64,000 nt of DNA from Ceratotherium simum simum (GCF_000283155.1 NW_004454170.1:10556063-10620062); one strand, 5' to 3'; positions 1 to 12,429 are shown, counted from the first letter of the stretch. Program-made: numbers and translations. The notes: generated from the sequence alone by a model not told the origin.

Positions 1-637
1 CACACATCTATTGCATTTAGTCCTATTGGTTGAGTTGGACGACTGTATACTGTTTGGATTAGGCTAGTCTTTTGTCTTCAGAGCTTTTTATGCTGCATTT
101 CTTGTATCTTGATCCTCCTATAAATTATATTAAGTTCTCTATACATATTTGTATAGGCGAGTTTCAGATTTTGGGTAAATGAAACTCAATGGGGTAATAT
201 TTATTTATTTATTTATTTTTTAAGAACTTACAGCATATTTTTTTTTTTTTACAATTTTATTTATTTATGTATTTTTTCCCCCAAAGCCCCAGCAGATAGT
301 TGTATGTCACAGCTGCACATCCTTCTAGTTGCTGTATGTGGGACGCGGCCTCAGCATGGCCGGAGAAGCGGTGCGTCGGTGCACGCCCGGGATCTGAACC
401 CGGGCCGCCAGCAGCGGAGTGCGTGCACTTAACCGCTAAGCCACGGCGCCGGCCCTGGGGTAGTATTTAGACTTTGTTGAAATTATTAACTTTGATGTTT
501 GTTCCAGTTTTGAATCTCTCTTCAGTTAGAAAAAATGAACAAACAGTGAATTGGGTAAAAGGAAGATAATCTTCAGATTGGATAAAAGAAAGTTTATATA
601 TTTTTTACATGTCCAGACTGTTGTTTTCTTCTTTTAG
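1..637 (+). other. RPS6KC1: RPS6KC1 intron (3' part)
   Basis: Intronic sequence ending at the acceptor before the MIT exon. Apart from one ERE SINE with its target duplications (190-469), I see nothing recognisable in it. Confidence 0.85.
204..455 (-). mobile_element. ERE-type tRNA-derived SINE, long-tail form
   Basis: Reverse-strand perissodactyl SINE. Its tRNA-like head ends CCACGGCGCCGGCCC at 455, with a B-box-like GGGATCTGAACCCGGG, and the body has the CAGCTGCACATCCTTCTAG segment and a T-rich tail at the left. Flanked by a 14-bp target duplication with one mismatch (190-203 and 456-469). Confidence 0.9.
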
Positions 638-756
638 GAGAGTCCAGTCCTACCCGTCGAGAAGCTGTGAAGAGAAGAACAGCAGAGTATCTCATGCGAG
701 CAGAGAGTCTCTCTAGCCTTTATAAAGGAAAACCTCAACTTGATGACCTATCTCAG
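638..756 (+). CDS. RPS6KC1: RPS6KC1 coding exon, end of MIT region (partial gene)
   Basis: First RPS6KC1 exon in the window, 119 bp. Acceptor TTTTAG ends at 637; donor CAG|GTATGT starts at 757. The first two bases finish a codon from an upstream exon and the last codon is complete, so the next intron is phase 0. The translation begins ESSPTRREAVKRRTAEYLMR and continues through a Ser/Leu-rich stretch to LDDLSQ. The amphipathic helix with KRRTAEYLMRAE resembles the last helix of a MIT (microtubule interacting and transport) domain, a three-helix module that binds ESCRT-III tails. In this family a PX phosphoinositide-binding domain precedes it, so that part lies upstream of the window. The gene product associates with endosomes and sphingosine kinase 1 (family knowledge). 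A TAGGAG pair at the acceptor is a possible NAGNAG site. The gene call rests on all seven exons joining in frame into one recognisable protein. Confidence 0.93.
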
Positions 757-1960
757 GTATGTCTTATGTTTCATTTTGTACTTTCTTTAGCCATTTTTGC
801 TGTCTTGAATCTCGGCTTTATTTCTAATTAGAATGTGAGAATTTTGGTCTTTGAAATTTTATCAATAATTTCCTTAGAAGTTATTGGTGGAAAGAAAAGT
901 ATTAAAGCAAACCACCAAACGTGGAATAAAATGGGACTTGCTTTCTCCTTCTTTCTCCACCCGTTGTTCCTTACTCCTCCTCTAGTATCCCCATGTGTAG
1001 AATGACAGTAATTTATACTGAATGTTATTTGAATTTTTTAAAGTTATGATTCTTGTTCGATTCTTATACGTCTTATTGATTCATGCTAAAACTAATCATT
1101 TACGCATAAGTCCTACAAGTATCTGCTATAGATCACCTAGAATTATGAACAGGGATGTTTAAATTATTTGGGACTACCCCTAGTCTTGTCTAGAAAGCAG
1201 ATGAATGCTTAAAACTTTAGAAACATTGCGACTTATTATTATTGTTTTTATGTCATTTCTGTCTGGATTTGGCAAATTTCTAGAGGAAACTTTTTTGTTA
1301 TTTTTTTCTTTATATTAAACTAAGTTTTTTCTGATGCAATTTAAGAATCATATCTTTTAGAGTTGGGAGAAAGTGTTTATTTTCTTAATTGATCTAAGTG
1401 GCAAGCAGGCTTGGATGCACACACATACACATAATACAAATCAAGTGCCTACCTAGTAAAAAGACCAGCCTGTAAGCCAAGCTTTTATAACTTTATAACT
1501 AACTTAATAAGTTTTAGCCCTATTTTTCATCTCTCCTCATATAGTGCTTTGTATACTCTTTTCCACATTTTTTTATGCTTTATATGCTTTTTGAAAATTA
1601 TAAAATGTCTCGGTTTTCTAGTTTATAAACACCCAATATTTAATCTTGATTCATTGGACCACTGAAACTTTTTGTTGTTTATTTTCTGAGTCCTTTTCAT
1701 TTTTTGTGTGACCTTTTAAAACATGCAGTTATCAAAACTGTACTTATTAGTGAGGATTTTTGATGAAGTGTTTGATCATTCCTTTTAGAACGAAAAGATT
1801 ATATTCCAACTTGGAAGTAATATGCATTTGTTACTTGTTCTAACAATGAATATGCTTTAAATAAGATCTGCTGACTCATTTGCAAATTGTTAATTATTGT
1901 GAATCTTTTATTCTGTATTCTGTTTGCTAATTTTTCCTAAGTTTCTTGCCTTTAACTCTT

Positions 1961-2168
1961 TTTTTTTTTTTTTTTTGTGAGGAAGACCAGCCCTGAGCTA
2001 ACATCCAATGCCAATTCTCCTCTTTTTTGCTGAGGAAGACTGGCCCTGGGCTAACATCCGTGCCCATCTTCATCTACTTTATAGATGCCTGGGATCCGAA
2101 TTGGCGAACCCTGGGCCGCCGCAGCGGAGTGCGCGCACTTAACCGCTTGCGCCACCGGGCTGGCCCCT
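1961..2168 (-). mobile_element. ERE-type SINE, internally deleted
   Basis: Reverse-strand ERE with the doubled GAGCTAACATC / GGGCTAACATC tail motifs. About 45 bases are missing between the tail block and the B-box region compared with the other copies here. Flanked by a 12-bp duplication CCTTTAACTCTT (1949-1960 and 2169-2180). Confidence 0.9.
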
Positions 2169-3194
2169 CCTTTAACTCTTCACTATTGAATTTTATCTTT
2201 TTTAAATGGAATATTTATCTAAAGATTACTTTGAATTCAGTTCTTATTTTTGATAGAGTTGGCAGCCCTTCCTGTGTGCAATCCTGACATATATATTCTC
2301 AATTCTATTTTTGAGGACATTGATAACAGTATTAAATAGGATGGACCCCTATGAATGAACTTGTTTTACTAAATCCGTCTTGTATATAAATATTCCAGAA
2401 ATTTTACAGAGTCAAAATTACCAGTATTCTATTCTTTCTATTAATGTAAACTTTGCACATTCTACCTGTACTTACTCATTCAAACTCCCTACTTATGCAT
2501 CTCCTGTTACTTTTCCTCATAATCACTTCTATGGAGGAATAATTTATTAGGCAAATAAATATATAAAGCCTGCTGTATAGTTTTTGACTTAGAGAAAGGA
2601 ACCATGAAGTATATCAGTCAGAATTTCCCTTCAATCATAGCTTCTAATGAAAATAAAACAAAAGATATCTAATATAGGAAAGCTGATTGTATTAGGTTGT
2701 ATATTAATTCACTAAGCATCTGTTAAGTCTATGTTTGTATATACCATCCAGCTATGAACACTTTGGAGTTATACAAAAGATGATGACACAGTCTCTGATC
2801 TTGCAAAACCCTATAGCATAATTGAGGACCCAAAATATGTACATAATTGAGGAAACAAAAGTTAGAGAGAACGGTAAGAGCCAAATAGAATGATGACAAC
2901 TTATATCAGAAAGGGTAAAAAGGGGTGCCTAGTGTATCAAATTTGATAAGCTAGGATGCTTTTCAGTTCTTAGGCAAGGAGGCTAGAGGAGAGTTTTTCT
3001 TCCTAGAGCAAAATGTTTTCCTTTTATGTGAGCAATTGCTTTTTATTTTCGCTTTTGTATTTTATTCTATTAAACCTGGCCCTTATTTAGGTCAGGGACA
3101 TGCTTTACTGTTTTCTTATCTATAATTTAACTTAAAGGTCTAGAGATTGGTTGGTGATTAGCTTGGCGAATTCATTATTTCTCTTCTTTAACAA

Positions 3195-3280
3195 TCTTTG
3201 GGCCTCAATTTCGACTAACATGATGAGAGGATTGGTGTAAATGATTTCTAAGGCCCTTTTAGCTCTTAAATTCTGTGCAA
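3195..3280 (+). mobile_element. MIR3-like relic
   Basis: Short divergent stretch resembling the 3' core of MIR-type SINEs ('cctcaattt...gaggattggtgtaaatgatttctaaggccc' in spaced form). Assigned by eye only. Confidence 0.45.
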
Positions 3281-4429
3281 AGCAGATATTATTTCCCTCT
3301 TGAATCCATGTGCAAATGTTTCTTTCTAGCCTGGTTGATTAAGAAAATAAAAGAATCCTTTCTGATTAAAAAAATTTTTATTGATTACTGTTTTCCCCTT
3401 TAGTGCTGTCTAGGCCATGGCGCCCTCTATCCAAGTTTTCTGTGATGGCTTAAGCTTCTGCTTTATTGAATTTATTTATGAGACTCTTATGTGGTAAATA
3501 TAAAAGTTCTGAATTTCCCAGTCGTTGATGGTAACATCCTTTTCAAAGAAGGCCAGAAAGGAACAAAAGCGCTCTCCTACTCCTTCTTCGTTTCATTACT
3601 TCATTACTAAAAGGCTCCAAGAAAATTTAAGGAGCATCTTATAGAAAAAAAGGACGTGAGCTTTGTTTTAAGTACAGGTGAAGTCTTAACTGAAGGAGAT
3701 AGATTTTTTCCTTTTCCTTTTTTTTAAAATTGTAGATGACTGAATAATTTAAGAATTAATGTTAAAAGGGGATTTTTCTGGAAAAGACTTGCAATAGCTT
3801 TTGTGCAATTTTTAGCTCTGGAAATTTTAAACTCAAGATGAATGAAATTTAAAAAACGATAGTAAATGGTCTAAATTTAGGACATAAAAGATTGAGTAAT
3901 TTCTTAAATGTGAAAACATTTTTTTTTTGGTCATGCAATTACAAGGTGTGAATGAAAGTTAATACATAAATGTATGCATTGCCTGAATCTTTTGTAGATT
4001 TTGAGTACAATTGCTATAATAATATTGAAAATATATTTCTATTGTGCATTTTGTTTGCTGGCATTATTGGTATTTCTCAATTCTTCTTTAGAAAATATTT
4101 TAAAGTGAGTATTGTGTCATCCTCAGTGAGACGTGGGCTGAGCAGAGATGGCAGTCAGGGGCATTTTAAATCAGTAATAGGACTGTGATTAAGATTCATG
4201 CTTGAAATGTGATCTAAGAGAGGCTTAGGAGACTGGGATTGAGGGTTACAGGTTGCCAAACCACTTTGACTTTTTGGCAAACCAAAAGTCTGCAGATGAA
4301 GCCAAGTTCAGAAACTCTAGTGTAGTTAACTATCAGGGTTCAGAGTGCGGGTTCTAGATATGTTCTTTGTAGTGCTTTCCTTTTGCCTTTGATTACTTAT
4401 TACTTCTTTTCCCCTAAATAATGGTGACT

Positions 4430-4838
4430 TTTGTTGTTAGTGTTGTCAAGTCAATTCTGACTCCTAGTGACCCTGTGTACCCAGGGCAGAACCCTGCCTG
4501 GTCTTTTTGAGCCATCCTCACATCTTCTGGCACTATATCAGCCGGTGCTGTGCTGCTAATGCTCCGCTGCTATTCATAGGGGTTTTCATGGCCAATTTTT
4601 TTGAAAGTGGGTGGCCAGGACCTTCTTCCTAGTCAGTCTAGGCTGGAAGTTCTCCTGAAGCCTGTCCACCGTGGATGACCCTGCTGATATGTGAAATACT
4701 GGTGGCATAGCTTTCAGCATCACAGCAATACGCAGCTGCCACGGTATGATAACCGACAGATGCATAATGTGGTTCCCTGACTGGGAAATAACCCAGGCCT
4801 TGGCAGTGAGAGTGCTGAATCTTAACCACTAGACCACC
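4430..4838 (-). mobile_element. Long tRNA-derived SINE, not ERE
   Basis: A 409-bp element read on the minus strand. It begins with a tRNA-like head (GGTGGTCTAGTGGTTAAG, then a B-box-like stretch) and ends with a tail containing GAGTCAGAATTGACTTGACA and AACA repeats. Flanked by the 10-bp duplication AATGGTGACT at 4420-4429 and 4839-4848. It is longer than and distinct from the ERE copies in this window; I suspect a SINE2-1_EC-like family but cannot confirm the name. A 63-codon minus-strand open frame inside it is not a gene. Confidence 0.8.
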
Positions 4839-4884
4839 AATGGTGACTAACTCTCCGGTTGCTTGAGGAGGAATAGCTAACCCT

Positions 4885-5046
4885 ACTCCAGATATGGTTG
4901 GTGGGCCAGTAGCATCAACATCACCTGAGAGCTTGTTGGAAATGCAGAATCTTAGGCCCCTCCACAGACTGACTGAATCAGAATCTCCATTTTAACAAGG
5001 TCCTCAGGTGATGTGCATACGTGTTAAATTTTGAGAAGTACCGTAC
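4885..5046 (+). mobile_element. MER5A-like hAT-Charlie fragment
   Basis: Matches the known MER5A layout: AGTAGCATCAACATCACCTG, then TTGGAAATGCAGAATCT, then ACTGAATCAGAATCTCC and a closing AATTTTGAGAAGTACC. An ancient non-autonomous DNA transposon shared by placental mammals. Confidence 0.8.
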
Positions 5047-5136
5047 TAGCAGATTGGTAAGAATAGAGATTGATCTCACTGAGAACAGGGAATAATATCA
5101 AGGGAAAAGACTGTGGGCAGGATAAACAGCCACTTC

Positions 5137-5158
5137 AAAACAAAACAAAACAAAACCC
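5137..5158 (+). repeat. (AAAAC)n microsatellite
   Basis: About four units of AAAAC followed by an A/C-rich run. Confidence 0.8.
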
Positions 5159-5629
5159 CAAACCAAAAACAAAGCTTCACTTAGCTGTTTAGAGACTGTA
5201 GAACAGAAATAGAAAATAGGTTTTACTAGTGTGTTAACTCTAGTCCTCTGGTAGTGGCTGTCAAGAGCACTGTATCGAGAGGCAGAGTGTGGGATTAACA
5301 GTGGTGTCTACCGTGGGCTCGCCCAGTTGAGTGGTATGTACTTGCCATCTTTGGTTTTGAAGATTCTTGGATCTTCATATATTCTTGCCTCTTCCCCCTC
5401 CTTGCACCCTGTATTTAGTTTTGGTGTAGATGAATACAACTACTCCTTGCTTCTGTAGGCATCTTCGGCTATGGTAGCTCCTACATACCAGGGAAAATTT
5501 TAGTTTTTTCGTTAAGGAAATCAACCATGTTGCCTAGAAATACATTGCATCTCTCTCCCCCGCCCCCACCTTATAGCCTTGGGCTGAGGTTTCCCCAAAC
5601 AATGCTATATTATTTTATAAATAAGATTT

Positions 5630-5770
5630 AATCCCCTCTTATCTGTTACTTAGTTTTGTCACCTTAGACAAATTGCTTACCCTTGCTGCTTCTCAGTTTT
5701 CTCATCTGAGAAAAAGAGAATACTGGACTTGATCTCTGTCTCTCTCTGTTCTTAAAATTCTGTGGATTTA
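5630..5770 (+). mobile_element. MIR-family SINE relic
   Basis: Divergent MIR-like order of motifs: 'gacaaattgcttaccc', then 'ctcagttttctcatctg' and a GA-rich segment. Assigned by eye. Confidence 0.6.
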
Positions 5771-6427
5771 TGTTTCCTTTTGCCTTCTGAAAAAAGGAAT
5801 AGATCTATAGGGATTCTACCCAATTTAAATGCTGCATATAAGAAATATAGAATTTTTTTATTGATGATTTTATTTCATGATCTTTCTTTGTTCATTTCTC
5901 TGATCTTACACTTTTATAGATGGTTAAAGTAGAAACAGAACTTTAATGATCACTTTGCCTTTGGTCTTTCCCCATTACCATTTCACCATTTCCGTCTTTG
6001 CGCAAGTAACCTTACTAAATCACTATTTTCATTGGGTTGTTTCTCGAATGAAAACTTGTTGTCTAGACTCTGGAGAATATAGTCCAGACTTTTCTTCCTG
6101 GCATTCAAGGCCTGCGAAAACTGACTCCATGAATGTGATTTTATTTTCCTCTGTTCTCCAATTTGAATATTTTTTCCCCACCTGGCTAATTTCCTTCCCA
6201 TGCTATATATAATATCTTTTTCCTAAACTGATTTCGACATAGCATTTAAAATCACCTTTAGTCTCACTTCTTCCTGAGACAAGAGTTTATCATACACTAA
6301 CTAGTGACTTAGCTCTATTGTCTTGTATTTTTAAAACAATGTTTTGTTATTATTTAACTTTTTATATATTTGGCTTATCTGCTCAAATAAATTGTAAACT
6401 TCTTGAAGTTAGGGATTGTGCATTTTT

Positions 6428-6673
6428 CGTGTGTGTGTGAGGAAGATTAGCCCTGAGCTAACATCTGTTGCCAGTCCTCCTCTTTTTTTGCTGAGGAAGA
6501 TTGGCCCTGGGCTAACATCTGTGCCCATCTTCCTCTACTTTATATGTGAGACTCCTGCCACAGCATGGCCTGATAAGCGGTGTGCAGGTCTGTGCCTGGG
6601 ATCTGAACCTGCACACCCCAGGCCACCAAAGCGGAGCATGCAAACTTAACCACTGTGCCACCGGGCTGGCCCC
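6428..6673 (-). mobile_element. ERE-type SINE
   Basis: Reverse-strand ERE with GAGCTAACATC and GGGCTAACATC tail motifs, CTACTTTATAT, and a head ending CCACCGGGCTGGCCCC. Imperfect target duplication GATTGTGCATTTT / GATCGTGCCTTTT near 6414-6426 and 6675-6687. Confidence 0.9.
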
Positions 6674-7054
6674 GAGATCGTGCCTTTTGATGATTTATAT
6701 CCTTTTTGGTTACCATGCGCATAGTGGGCACACGATAATTATTTAGTGAAAGGTGCAGTAGAGATTTTGTAGTTTGAATCTGCTGTTGAAATTGCTAAAG
6801 TGAACTGAAAACTTTCTTTGGAAACTGAAAGATCCAATGACATCGGTGAATAAGGTATAAGTAGGAGGTAGGGATGTTGGAGGCATTCGGCCATATTTTC
6901 AAAGACTAATGTAATGGATATATTATCATTTAAAGTATTGGTTTTCCCCTATAACTTTTCTTCAACATTCCTTTTAGCAAAATCACAAGCAAGTCTTACT
7001 CTTTCTTGATAGTAGAGTAGGGGGAGATGAATTTTCAATTATCAGACTGTGTTG

Positions 7055-7260
7055 CATAGTAGAAAGACGGCAAGCATAGACAAAGGAGCTGGTGTCTAGT
7101 CTTGGATCTTCTACTGTCTCTGTTTCTGACCACAAACACTCGACCATTGTGAACTTCCCTTTATTACCTGTAAAATGGGGATTATAATAACAACTTCCTG
7201 TAAGTACCACACTCAGGGTAGGACGAGGGATGAAGATGAAATAATGTAATATAAATTAAG
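7055..7260 (+). mobile_element. MIR-family SINE relic
   Basis: Divergent MIR with the diagnostic CTGTAAAATGGGGATTATAA at about 7168-7187, followed by a typical tail region. Confidence 0.7.
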
Positions 7261-8896
7261 ATAGAAGAGACTGTTTCTGTTATATGTCTGTTTACTTGTA
7301 TGACATGAAGATATCTTGCTAAATGTTTTTATAGCCTTAAAAATTCCCCTTAGATTTTAAGCTTTTAGGGAGGCAGAGATGTATCTGTTTTTTATAGCAT
7401 CTATCTCAGCCCCTCATGAAGTGAGATATTAAACAAGTATTTTTTTGACACATATCCTAGAAGTATTAATTACATCAATTTAAAAAGATTATTATCCAGT
7501 CCAGTTGCCACTATCACTGGTGTTCTCAAGTGTCTTTAAAAAATAAAAAGTTGTCATCGTCTTTTTCTTAAAATCAAACATCACCTGTTCAGGCATATTA
7601 AAGTTAGTATTTGCTTGCTAAACCTAAAAACAAAACAAAAAAAATTTGAAAGCAATTAGAATTGCTGCTTTTAGAAAATTTCACAAGTGATAGTTTTCCA
7701 GTTGTAAGTGATACCTAATTTATCTATGCAAACTCCCTCCATTCTTCTTCCTTCCTCTCTTTTCTGCTGCCCTTTCCTTCTAACTAACGTGATAGGCACT
7801 GTGAATATAGAGATGAATAAGGCATATTACCTGTTCTCAGGGAGCTTCCTGTCTAGTGACGATGGTCTGCACAAGGACCTGAAGTATCAAAAATGGTACC
7901 TCAGTATCTCTGTTAATCATGACATTTGATTAGCGGGGATATTTCTCTTCCACTCATGGGGGGGCACAATGTTTCTTATGTATTCTAATAGATTTTTGAC
8001 AACAAAAATGTCTGCTTTGAGGATATTATAAGGCTTTGTGTCTCTTGTCATCCTTTGCAGCATCACTATTTTAATATAAGGATTAATATAACATTGCTTT
8101 CTGGTTATAGATGCCAAATGGAAGTATCTTTGGAGTTTATCTAGTCTAATGTCTTACTTTACTGATAGAGAAAAACTAAAACCAATGGATGGGAAGTTAG
8201 GATCACCGATCTTCAAATATTTGAAAAAATTTTTCTTTCTCCTGTAAATCATCTCTTTTCGGGGCTTAAACAACCTCAGTTCTGATAATTATTGGTTATA
8301 TGATGGAGTTTCTTAATTTTTCATCATTATTGGTAATTCTTCGTGTTGACCTTGAATCAGCCAGTCTTTCTTAAAATACATAGTGTATTTATAAAGTAAC
8401 ATTAAAGGACTATAGTTTCATGATGAGAGAGAATGACTTTTGTTCCCTCTGTCCCCAAGTTTAAATGTTGTTTTTTAGTCCCACTACCCCCTTTCTGAAT
8501 TACTCTTGAGACCAAGTCTGGGGTAAAAATAATGCAGTGATTGATTGTTGGCTCAGTTATCCATTTGTTACAAAGTTTCATTATAGCTGCACAGTTCTAA
8601 ATTGAGTTATTGCTCTAGAAACTATATCAGCTCATTAATTTTTCTTTTTAAAATTTTGTTTTCAATGTTATCCTGATTTATTTACTTGCAACTTTTTTCT
8701 TGCTTTTTCTTTTTGATTTTATTTCTTTTTTTTTTTTTATTTTACATTACAGACAAACAGAAACTTCCTCCTTTCATCTTTCCATTCTCTCATTTATGAT
8801 AAATTTAGTTTCCTTTGGCCTGGCATTTGCTTCAGCAGGCAGTTTTCCTTCAAGTACCTCCCTGATTGATGTATAATCTTTGATATCTTCCATTAG

Positions 8897-8897
8897 C
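8897..8897 (+). promoter_or_regulatory. RPS6KC1: Weak 3' splice site
   Basis: The acceptor GATATCTTCCATTAG has an interrupted pyrimidine tract with A at two of the last five positions. Its exon is frame-neutral, so regulated skipping is conceivable. Confidence 0.4.
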
Positions 8898-8989
8898 CTC
8901 CAGGATCACTAAGTTCAAGGCCCCCTTGGAACCTAAGGAGCCCTGCCGAGGAGCTGAAGGCCTTCAGAGTCCTTGGGGTGATTGACAAG
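8897..8989 (+). CDS. RPS6KC1: RPS6KC1 coding exon, start of kinase-like N-lobe
   Basis: Exon of 93 bp (31 codons), phase 0 at both ends. The acceptor CTTCCATTAG is pyrimidine-poor and looks weak; the donor is AAG|GTAATT. It encodes a proline/serine linker (PPGSLSSRPPWNLRSP) and then AEELKAFRVLGVIDK, which matches the first beta strand of an AGC-type kinase (the 'F.VLG' start). The usual glycine-loop pattern GxGxxG is not present: only one glycine is seen before the strand continues in the next exon. This joins the MIT module to the kinase-like domain. The frame continues exactly from 756 and into 33108. Because the length is a multiple of three and both borders are phase 0, skipping would be frame-neutral. 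Confidence 0.92.
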
Positions 8990-9379
8990 GTAATTCTTCA
9001 GTGTCTCTTCAAGAGTTCAGTTATAAATTGACTGCATGCTGACATTATGTCTTTGAAGCTTTGGATCTTAAGGATATGAAACAAAAGGAGAAATGACTCA
9101 AATGCATCTGCACTTTAAAATAACAAAAGCAGAAGAGAAAAAGCTTTTATCTTAGCAATTCCTGTAAGGTCATGCAAAATATATTTGAGCTGAAGGAGAA
9201 GGTGCATATTTGTTGGCATTCAGTCGAGTAAGGGGTTTGGTTTTATAAACTTATTATAGCAGGGTAAAGATACATTTTGTGTTAGTTATAAAAACTTGTG
9301 AGTCAGTAGTTGTTCAACGTTAAGTGGTATAGTCAACCTAGTGATGAGAAAGAAGAATGCCATTCTCCTGATAACTCAT

Positions 9380-9600
9380 TTATTGAGCACCTACTATGTG
9401 TCAGACCATATATTAGGCATTTTATATAAAACAACGTACTTAATCCTTGTTGTAACCCTGCTCTTTGCATCTTGGTGGGAAAGTGATATTTATAACAGGT
9501 TAATAAATAACTTGCCCAAAAGTCACATAGCTAGTTTAGGGTAATGCTGGAATTCAGACCTAGATCTTTGTGACTCCAAAAGCTGTGCTTTTTCCAATAC
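9380..9600 (-). mobile_element. MIR-family SINE relic
   Basis: Reverse MIR: 'gagcacctactatgtgtcag', then 'acttgcccaaaagtcacatagctag' in two parts and an ending 'ggaattcagacctag', the usual order of a minus-strand MIR. Confidence 0.8.
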
Positions 9601-10805
9601 ACTAAACTCCCCCTCCAAACACACATAGTTTTATATTGGAATAAAAATATTGTGATAACAGAGATATCTGCCATTGAATTTCTACAAATTTGATGACATC
9701 TCTGATATGCCAAACATTAACAAGACTGGGTCTGTCAGAGTGTTTATAAGTGTAATTTTAAAACCATAACCCAATAAAGCATGTTTTAAATATATTTGAT
9801 CAACCACCACTTTACCTTTCAAAGTAAAATAAAATGCTTTATTTAATATTAGGTATAAATTAATAAATCTTTTTTGCATTAACCATCTTTTATGATGTTC
9901 ATTTGTAACTTAATGTTCATTGGGTACTTCTTGTGTTGTAAAGTGTGCATATGATTCCATGCTAAAATAGAACAATATGCAGTATATCTCAGGCAATTCA
10001 GACTATAGCTAATAGTTTTTCCTGACTTTTCCAGTTTGGAGAACATTCCATTTGAGCGTACAAAGAAGCAAAATAGTAATTAGATAGTTCTAGGTTGTTG
10101 GATTTCTGTGCATGCAAATGTGCTTTTTTTGATGTACAGTGTCTGCTTCCTCTCTTATATCTGTTTATTTTGACAAAGTGTGACATTTTGTTGCTATGCT
10201 CTAATCGTGAGTAAGTCACCTTGAAGTCCTGGTAATAGCTGTGAGTCTCACAGGTTTATCCAAGTAAGGACTTTTGACGGTGGAGGAATTCTTAAGTTCT
10301 ATGCCAAGGCATAATTCGTTATTGTTTTTATTCTGTTAACCTGGGAAGTGTGTTTGGTGTTTAGAAGATGACGTATAACTTTTCTAAGTAGACATAAGGA
10401 AATATGTATGAGGAAATTAATAAGCTTTGCAAATAATCTTTTAAAATTTGTAACATTGTTTCTACTTGGTAAAAACATGAATAGGTAGATTTTTAAAAAT
10501 CTGAATTGTTTTTTAAGATAAATTCCTTTCCATCATACCAAGGAATACCTAAAATTTGAGTTTTAGAAACTTGAAGTTTGGAAGACAAGTGTTGAATAAA
10601 TTTATATACTAGAATATACACAGGATGCATTCATCTAGCCTGTACAGAACGGTTTCTCTGATTCTGTTTCATTACAGTATTTGTTCTTTATGAGTTACTT
10701 TGAGTGTTATTACCTATTAACTTAGGAAAATAAAATTTCCCTAGGAATAGGATTTTACAAACTTTTATATAGAAAGTAAATAAAACAGATTTGTTCATTT
10801 ATTTC

Positions 10806-10934
10806 TGGACCGTAAACTCCATGAGAACAAGATTGTGTCTTGCTTGCTCACCTCTATATTCTCAGCACCTAAAATCATGCCTGGCACGTAATGGGCGCTC
10901 AATAAACATTTGTTGAATGAATGAATGAATTGAA
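10806..10934 (+). mobile_element. L2 LINE 3' end
   Basis: Classic L2 3' terminus: AAACTCCATGAGAACAAG, CAGCACCTAAAATCATGCCT, GGCGCTCAATAAACATTTG and terminal TGAATGAATGAATGAA repeats. Confidence 0.85.
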
Positions 10935-11837
10935 ACATAAATAGCTTTAAATATATCATATATAGAGTGACACCTACTGGTCTAATGTGAGACTGCTACC
11001 TAGCATCATTGTTCAGGGCATTTAGGTGTCTTTACCCAGAGGATCAGTAATTCCATAGCTGTATCTTGGTCTAGTAGTTAAAGGGAAATAAATGACTTTC
11101 TGGTCTTTAGTTGGGATTAGAACATCCTTCATTAACATATATCTGCAACAAGGAATTTAAGCATTAGGGCTCTTGGAATATAAATAAGCTGGTGCGCATT
11201 CAGAAGCAAGAATAAGGCTAGTGGGGCCCTCAAAATCATATCATGCAAAGAACAGCTGAAGAATGAGCAAAGGTTAATCCAATAAAAACATGTGTGGTCT
11301 TCATATTTTTGAGGGCTATCCAGAATAGAGTGACTATATAATATTTTGTTCAAATCTTGAGGGTGAAAGAGGATATTAATTATGCCAGAACCACAGGTGC
11401 AAACTAGGAATCTTAGGTGAATGAGAATATCTGCTTTTCCTGGAAGAAAAGTAGTGAGAGATAAGAGTTGCCTGTTAATATCCCCGTAGGATGCAGCTAG
11501 AACTAAATGAGTACAAGTTTTCAAAATTTTGGCTAATGATTAGAGATACCTTTCAAGAATTAGGATTGATGAAAGGCAGACTGGATTCGTCCATATCTTA
11601 TTTGTTTCTTGTCACTAGAGATGTTCAAGTAGAGGCTGAAGAGTCATTGATGGGGATGTTGCCTTCATCCAAAATTGTCATACAATAGTTGATGTTAAAA
11701 TTGTAAGAGATACAGGAGAAACTTATGAGCAAACTGGCCCTGACAGCCAGTTAGCTCTTACAATTGTGGGCCATATCACTAACTTTCTAGTTTACTTTTA
11801 GTTTTCTAAGGGCCAAACTCTTAGGATTACATCCTTC

Positions 11838-12005
11838 TTGCATACCATGCACTGTTCTAACCTTTCCACGTAAACTATTTAATGCTCTCAAACTGCTTGC
11901 AGATAAAGAACTCCAACTCAAAGAGGTTAAGTATCTTGTCTAGAGACACATGGCCACTAAGTGGTAGAGCTAGGGTTTGAACCCAAGTCTGTCTTCTTTC
12001 CAAAA
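11838..12005 (-). mobile_element. MIR-family SINE relic
   Basis: Minus-strand MIR with 'aaagaggttaagtatcttg', 'ggccactaagtggtagagc' and 'agggtttgaacccaag' in the expected order. Confidence 0.8.
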
Positions 12006-12429
12006 CCAGAGATCTCTGTCATTATTCAGAACTGTATTTTATGTGAAGCTTATAACATTTATGTCCCTTATCAATTTGTTGTATTTCAGTATCATTTATT
12101 CAGCTTTCCCTTTTTTAAATCACTGTGCCCTTGTTAATGTAAGTTAATATATGAACAGTAACATTTTTTAAGCTACAGCCATCAAAACCCCCACAGTGAT
12201 TAATAGAGTTTTGCTGTAACGAATTGAATGCCTGAGTCAGGTCTTATTTGATTGTTACTAACCACCATGCATTGCTTGTTTTATAAATACTTTGATGCTT
12301 TCAAACTGTACTAGTTTAAAGGTAAAAATATTGAAATATTATTATATTTCTTGATTAAAAAATTAGAAATTGAGATATACACCATTACCATCTTTAAAGT
12401 ATGAACCTCAGAAAGTCTATGTGATTCAG

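Larger units (their letters stand above)
757..8896 (+). other. RPS6KC1: RPS6KC1 intron, 8.1 kb
   Basis: Phase 0 intron. Recognised inside: two EREs, one long tRNA-SINE, MER5A, MIR relics and an (AAAAC)n tract (5137-5158). I see no feature in 757-1948, 2181-3190, 3285-4419, 5771-6413, 6688-7050 or 7260-8896, apart from A/T-rich low complexity (for example the T run near 8726-8739) and a weak L2-like relic around 7790-7870. Confidence 0.85.

Noticed and set aside
441..460. tRNA genes (A and B box-like sequences in the SINE heads)
   Set aside because: Each is part of an ERE or related SINE; none folds as an independent tRNA with an intact acceptor stem by eye.
11132..11524. 130-codon minus-strand open frame, the longest non-exon frame
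   Set aside because: No recognisable domain, no codon-bias or splice support, AT-rich intron; chance length in 64 kb.
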